A stretch of DNA of 64,000 nt from NCBI GenBank assembly GCA_963750895.1, contig CAVVSD010000008.1:806001-870000 (forward strand). The letters are read 5' to 3'. The notes under the pieces were generated by a model. The model was not told the DNA's origin and ran no database searches. It saw only the letters and a program-made list of their open reading frames with translations. This stretch comes from CAVVSD01 sp963750895. Its GTDB lineage: Bacteria > Actinomycetota > Thermoleophilia > Solirubrobacterales > Solirubrobacteraceae. Every line of letters begins with the position of its first letter. The first letter of the stretch is position 1. Both the position numbers and the translations under genes were made by a program. Of the stretch, positions 60,984 through 64,000 are shown one piece after another.

Positions 60984-61571
60984 GTGCTCGACGTCGGGTG
61001 CTCCGGCGGCTACCTCGCCGTGGCGCTGCGCGAGGAGCGCGGCGCCTCCGTGCTCGGCGTCGAGCCCGACCCGGTCGCGGCCGACTCGGCGCGGCGGCGC
61101 GGCGTGGAGGTCGTCGTCGGCTCGGTGGAGGACCCGGCGGTGCTCGCCGCCCTGCGCGGCCCGTTCGACGCCGTCGTCTGCGGCGACGTCCTGGAGCACG
61201 TCGTCGATCCCTGGGGCAGCCTCGCCGCGCTCGCGCGCCTGCTGCGCCCGGGCGGCCGCGCCGTCGTGTCGCTGCCCAACGCGGCGCACTGGACGGTGCG
61301 CCGGGCGCTCGTGCGCGGCCGCTTCCCGCGCGAGGACCACGGGCTGTTCGACCGCACGCACCTGCGCTGGTTCACCCGCGCGGACGCCCGCGCGCTCGTG
61401 ACCGGCGCCGGCCTGGAGATCGTCGGCGAGCGCTTCACGGAGGCGCCGCTGCCGCTGGAGGCGCACGTCGCCGTGCCGGACCGCGTGCGCTCGCTCGCCG
61501 TGCGCCGGGCCCCGGAGCTCTTCGCGCTGCAGGTCGTGCTGGTCGGTCAGCGCCCGGCGGACGCGCGGTAG
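60984..61571 (+). CDS. Class I SAM-dependent methyltransferase, N-terminus probably broken
   Basis: At least 195 aa from GTG 60984: LDVGCSGGYLAVALREERG (SAM site), VLGVEPDPVAADSARRRG, DAVVCGDVLEHVVDPWGSL, LRPGGRAVVSLPNAAHW, as in UbiG/MetW-type enzymes. The same frame is open back to 60900 and reads AYDALVAREGLSASHRLLVD, a normal methyltransferase start, but has no initiation codon. GTG 60896 would fit if one base were removed or two added near 60899-60905. It overlaps the convergent S51 gene by 25 bases. The substrate is unknown; sugar or cell-wall methylation is possible. Confidence 0.78.
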   Translation: MLDVGCSGGYLAVALREERGASVLGVEPDPVAADSARRRGVEVVVGSVEDPAVLAALRGPFDAVVCGDVLEHVVDPWGSLAALARLLRPGGRAVVSLPNAAHWTVRRALVRGRFPREDHGLFDRTHLRWFTRADARALVTGAGLEIVGERFTEAPLPLEAHVAVPDRVRSLAVRRAPELFALQVVLVGQRPADAR

Positions 61572-62314
61572 CGCAGCGAGCGCAGCTCGCGGACGTCGGC
61601 GTCCAGCACACGCATCATCGACGGCCGCGACGACAGCGCCTCGACGGGCACCTCGGTCACGCCGTCGGCCTCGACGCGGATGCAGTGCAGCCCCGGCTTG
61701 GAGCCGACGACCCGCGTCAGCTCGCGGTCCTGCCACAGCAGCGCGACGCCGTCGTCGGCGGCGTAGCCCGGGGGCAGCGCGCCCGAGGCGACCGCATCGA
61801 CGTAGGGGCGGCGACGGTCGGGCTCGCCGTCGAGGTGCACGGACATCGAACCCGGCAGCAGCCCGAGACCCGCGACGGGCGCGGGGGCGCCGGAGGACTT
61901 CGTGATGCCGCCCTCGAACCAGCACATCGCGCCCGCGCTCAGCCCGGCGAGCACGGTCCCCTGCTCCCACGCCTCGCGCAGGATCTCGTCGAGGCCGTGG
62001 GCGCGCCAGATCGCGAGCATGTTGCGCATGGAGCCACCGCCGACGTAGATGACGTCCTGCTCCAGCAGGTGCGTCCGCAGGTCGACCGGGTGCTGCCCGA
62101 GACGGAACAGCGACAGATGGGTCGGCTCGCACGGGCGGTCGGCGAACGCGGCGTGGAAGCGCGCGATCTGCTCGTTCGGGTCGCCGCTGGCGGTGGGCAG
62201 GAAGCAGATGTGCGGCACGGGGCGCGACGCGAGGCCCAACACGAGCTCGTCCAGCGCGCCGCCGACGGGTTCCATCGTGAACCCGCCGCCGCCCATTGCG
62301 AGGATCGTGCTCAA
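61547..62314 (-). CDS. Peptidase S51 family protein (dipeptidase E / cyanophycinase-like)
   Basis: A 255-aa serine hydrolase. ILAMGGGGFTMEP is the family N-terminus, followed by HICFLPTASGDPNEQIARFH, DVIYVGGGSMRNMLAIWRAH and the nucleophile elbow VLAGLSAGAMCWFEGG with the catalytic Ser in G-x-S-A-G. The His/Glu partners are less clear. It may cleave aspartyl dipeptides. It is a paralogue of the next gene, whose stop overlaps its ATG (ATGA), so the pair is translated together. Confidence 0.87.
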   Translation of the reverse strand: MSTILAMGGGGFTMEPVGGALDELVLGLASRPVPHICFLPTASGDPNEQIARFHAAFADRPCEPTHLSLFRLGQHPVDLRTHLLEQDVIYVGGGSMRNMLAIWRAHGLDEILREAWEQGTVLAGLSAGAMCWFEGGITKSSGAPAPVAGLGLLPGSMSVHLDGEPDRRRPYVDAVASGALPPGYAADDGVALLWQDRELTRVVGSKPGLHCIRVEADGVTEVPVEALSSRPSMMRVLDADVRELRSLRYRASAGR

Positions 62315-63051
62315 GCCACGGCGAGCGGCGCTGCCGCCCCCAGGAAATCCGGCTCGATGGCGACCTCCATCGCCTCACCTTCCACGGCCTCGACTCTATA
62401 GGCGGCGCGGTCGCGGCGCGACGACACGACGCGCGCGAGGTCCGTGCCGACGAAGTGCAGCGCGACGCCGTCGTCGGCGGCGTAGCCGGGGCTGACGTCG
62501 CCGCGGCCGACGGCCGCCCGGTACTCCTCGCGGCGCGCGGGCTCGCCGTCGTAGTGGACGCAGTTGGAGTGCGGCAGCAGGCCGAGGCCCCCGACCGACG
62601 TCGGCTCGCCGTGGAACGCGCTGACCGCGTCCTGGAACCAGCACAGCGAGCCGGCGCTCAGCCCGCAGAGCACGACGCCGCGCCGCCAGCACTCGGCCAG
62701 CACCTCGTCGATGCCGTGCGCCTGCCAGACGCCCATGAGCGAGACGACGCTGCCGCCGCCGACGTAGATGAGGTCCTGGTCGAGCAGGTGCTCGTCCAGC
62801 GGGCGTCCGAGGCCCGCGCCCTTGTCGCGCCGGAACAGCGACACGTGCGACGGTTCGCAGCGCGCCGGCGAGAACGCGCGGTAGAAGCGCACGATGTAGT
62901 GATCGGCGTCGCCGGACGCGGTCGGCATGAAGCAGACCTTGGGACGCTCCTGGTGCGTCAGGGAGAGGACGTAGTCGTCGAGCAGCGGGTTGCCGGCCTC
63001 CATCGAGAAGCCGCCGCCTCCGAACGCCACGATCTGGGCCGGGCCCACCAT
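62311..63051 (-). CDS. Peptidase S51 family protein, tandem paralogue
   Basis: A 246-aa protein closely similar in layout to its neighbour: IVAFGGGGFSMEAGNPLLDD, KVCFMPTASGDADHYIVRFY, DLIYVGGGSVVSLMGVWQAH, VLCGLSAGSLCWFQDAVSAF (Ser nucleophile) and PGYAADDGVALHFVGT. The conserved G-Y-A-A-D-D-G block near the end is also in the first copy. ATG 63051 is chosen for the typical S51 N-terminus. Upstream of its paralogue in the same operon. The two may form a heteromer or have split substrates. Confidence 0.86.
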   Translation of the reverse strand: MVGPAQIVAFGGGGFSMEAGNPLLDDYVLSLTHQERPKVCFMPTASGDADHYIVRFYRAFSPARCEPSHVSLFRRDKGAGLGRPLDEHLLDQDLIYVGGGSVVSLMGVWQAHGIDEVLAECWRRGVVLCGLSAGSLCWFQDAVSAFHGEPTSVGGLGLLPHSNCVHYDGEPARREEYRAAVGRGDVSPGYAADDGVALHFVGTDLARVVSSRRDRAAYRVEAVEGEAMEVAIEPDFLGAAAPLAVA

Positions 63052-63130
63052 GATCGAATGGTTCCCGCACGGAGCGACGTCCGGTATGGACCGGCGGTCG
63101 GATCCGCGTCGACCGCAGGCAGGTGCTGTG

Positions 63131-63898
63131 TCAGCGACCCTGCCAGTTCGGCTCGCGCTTCTCGGCGAAGGCGGTCGCACCCTCCTTGGCGTCCTCGGAG
63201 GCGAAGATCTCGTCGACCGTCGGGCCCTGCTTCGTCCAGAACTCCTCGTCGGTCCAGTCGCCGACCTGCTGCAGGATCTCCTTCGACGCGGCGAGTGCGA
63301 GCGGCGCGTTGGCGCTGATCGTCGCGGCGAGCTCCACCGCGCCGTCGAGCGCCTCGCCCGGCTCGGTGAGCTTGTTGACGAGACCCAGCTCGTACCCGCG
63401 CTCGGCCTGCATGAGATCGCCGGTCAGCGCCAGCTCCATCGCGATGCCGTAGGGCACGCGCTGCGGGATGCGCAGGAGGCCGCCGGCGCCCGCGATGAGG
63501 CCGCGCTTGACCTCCGGGATGCCGAACCGGGTGCCCTTGGACGCCACGACCAGGTCGCACGACAGCACGATCTCGAAGCCGCCCGCGACCGCGAAGCCCT
63601 CCACGGCCGCGATGAGCGGCTTGCGCGCGGCGCGCTGCGTGATGCCCGCGAACCCGCGATCGCCCACGTACGGGCGCTCGCCCTTGACGAACGCACGGAG
63701 ATCCATGCCCGCGGAGAAGCCCTTGCCGGCGCCCGTGAGGACCCCGACCTGGAGGTCGTCGTCGGCGTCCAGCGCATCCAGCGCGTCCGCGATGCCCTGC
63801 GCGACCGCCTGGTTCACGGCGTTGCGCGCGTCCGGCCGGTTGAGCGTGACGATGAGGACCCCGTCGCGCGACTCGGTGAGGACAGCCTGATCGCTCAT
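63131..63898 (-). CDS. Enoyl-CoA hydratase/isomerase (crotonase) family protein
   Basis: A 255-aa crotonase: VLIVTLNRPDARNAVNQAVA, GVLTGAGKGFSAGMDLRAFV (oxyanion hole G-F-S-A-G-x-D), KPLIAAVEGFAVAGGFEIVL (second oxyanion Gly and helix), and CDLVVASKGTRFGIPEVKRG with one of the expected Glu positions. PNWQGR is the common crotonase end. It probably acts in fatty-acid or CoA-thioester degradation. TAGGCT lies six bases before the ATG. Divergent from sbcD. Confidence 0.92.
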   Translation of the reverse strand: MSDQAVLTESRDGVLIVTLNRPDARNAVNQAVAQGIADALDALDADDDLQVGVLTGAGKGFSAGMDLRAFVKGERPYVGDRGFAGITQRAARKPLIAAVEGFAVAGGFEIVLSCDLVVASKGTRFGIPEVKRGLIAGAGGLLRIPQRVPYGIAMELALTGDLMQAERGYELGLVNKLTEPGEALDGAVELAATISANAPLALAASKEILQQVGDWTDEEFWTKQGPTVDEIFASEDAKEGATAFAEKREPNWQGR

Positions 63899-63904
63899 GC
63901 CCGG

Positions 63905-63910
63905 AGCCTA
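63905..63910 (-). promoter_or_regulatory. -10 box TAGGCT, leaderless-type, for the crotonase gene
   Basis: Minus-strand TAGGCT ends six bases before the ATG at 63898, with no Shine-Dalgarno. Confidence 0.5.
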
Positions 63911-63957
63911 CGGGCGCCTGTCGGATTCCGTCCGCTCGCCGCGACACATTGGACGTG

Positions 63958-64000
63958 ATGCGCTTCCTCCACACCGCGGACTGGCACCTCGGCCGCCCCT
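63958..64000 (+). CDS. sbcD: SbcD-type nuclease (partial, N-terminus only)
   Basis: The last 43 bases encode MRFLHTADWHLGRP, the highly conserved first metal block (D-W-H) of SbcD/Mre11 exonucleases. The rest lies beyond the window. SbcD works with the ATPase SbcC at DNA ends and hairpins. ATG 63958 is preferred; GTG at 63955 is also possible. Divergent from the crotonase gene. Confidence 0.85.
   Translation, partial: MRFLHTADWHLGRP

Overview
The window is very GC-rich, densely packed bacterial chromosome with almost no intergenic space, many ATGA or GTGA start/stop overlaps and frequent GTG starts. The gene content (a 2-oxoglutarate decarboxylase/dehydrogenase fusion of actinobacterial type, DUF2630, DUF427, DUF3817, IclR/TetR regulators, many VOC proteins, xanthine-dehydrogenase-type hydroxylases) points to an actinobacterium, most plausibly of the class Thermoleophilia (Solirubrobacterales-like). 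That placement is inference. No rRNA, tRNA, CRISPR array, transposase, prophage or replication origin was seen. No gene-free stretch exceeds 300 bases.

Layout. 1-2.8 kb: a molybdate locus (modB partial, modA, a coupled ferritin-like protein) with a nearby Mop-domain regulator. 2.8-7.8 kb: DUF2255, STAS protein, Tat-exported glycosidase-like protein, IclR regulator, then an extradiol-dioxygenase-like VOC protein paired with a MetE-like zinc enzyme. 7.8-14.5 kb: pyruvate kinase, a GNAT with N-terminal DUF2188, an ABC1 kinase, a glyoxalase, and a divergent monooxygenase/LysR pair with a palindromic operator. 14.6-19.5 kb: a branched-chain amino-acid-type ABC transporter in which both ATPases are one polypeptide. 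19.5-22.7 kb: a secreted cupin and an 887-aa beta-propeller/cytochrome c. 22.8-32.1 kb: oxidoreductases, an amidohydrolase/TatD/MDR operon, Bcr-type MFS pump, NTF2-like protein, phosphoesterase, amidase.

32.1-40.9 kb: two divergent operons that look like one system. One side is an NDP-sugar epimerase with a Cys/His insert plus a two-component system. The other is two glycosyltransferases, a methyltransferase, a membrane-bound sulfite-oxidase-type molybdoenzyme and a small membrane protein, followed by a beta-propeller lipoprotein and a polytopic membrane protein. 40.9-47 kb: a three-subunit molybdenum hydroxylase, then a cupin/MetE-like ORF and a second extradiol-type VOC protein, repeating the pairing seen at 5.8-7.8 kb. 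47-49.1 kb: two tandem O-methyltransferases broken by single extra bases. 49-53.7 kb: DUF2630, Ppx/GppA, DUF427, NUDIX and small proteins. 53.7-58 kb: a 1434-aa Kgd/OdhA with two lipoyl domains, a binding domain, E2 and E1 in one chain. 58-64 kb: MFS pump with TetR operator and regulator, ATL protein, YjbQ, methyltransferase, two tandem S51 peptidases, crotonase and the start of sbcD.

Two themes run through the window. Molybdenum use recurs: uptake, a Mop regulator, a sulfite-oxidase-type enzyme and an XDH-type enzyme. Many genes also carry a TAnnnT box ending only 6-8 bases before the start codon and no Shine-Dalgarno, which suggests widespread leaderless transcription. Several ORFs need single-base corrections (near 30374, 44468, 47.2-49.0 kb, 60.9 kb), so sequence quality or recent pseudogenization should be kept in mind.
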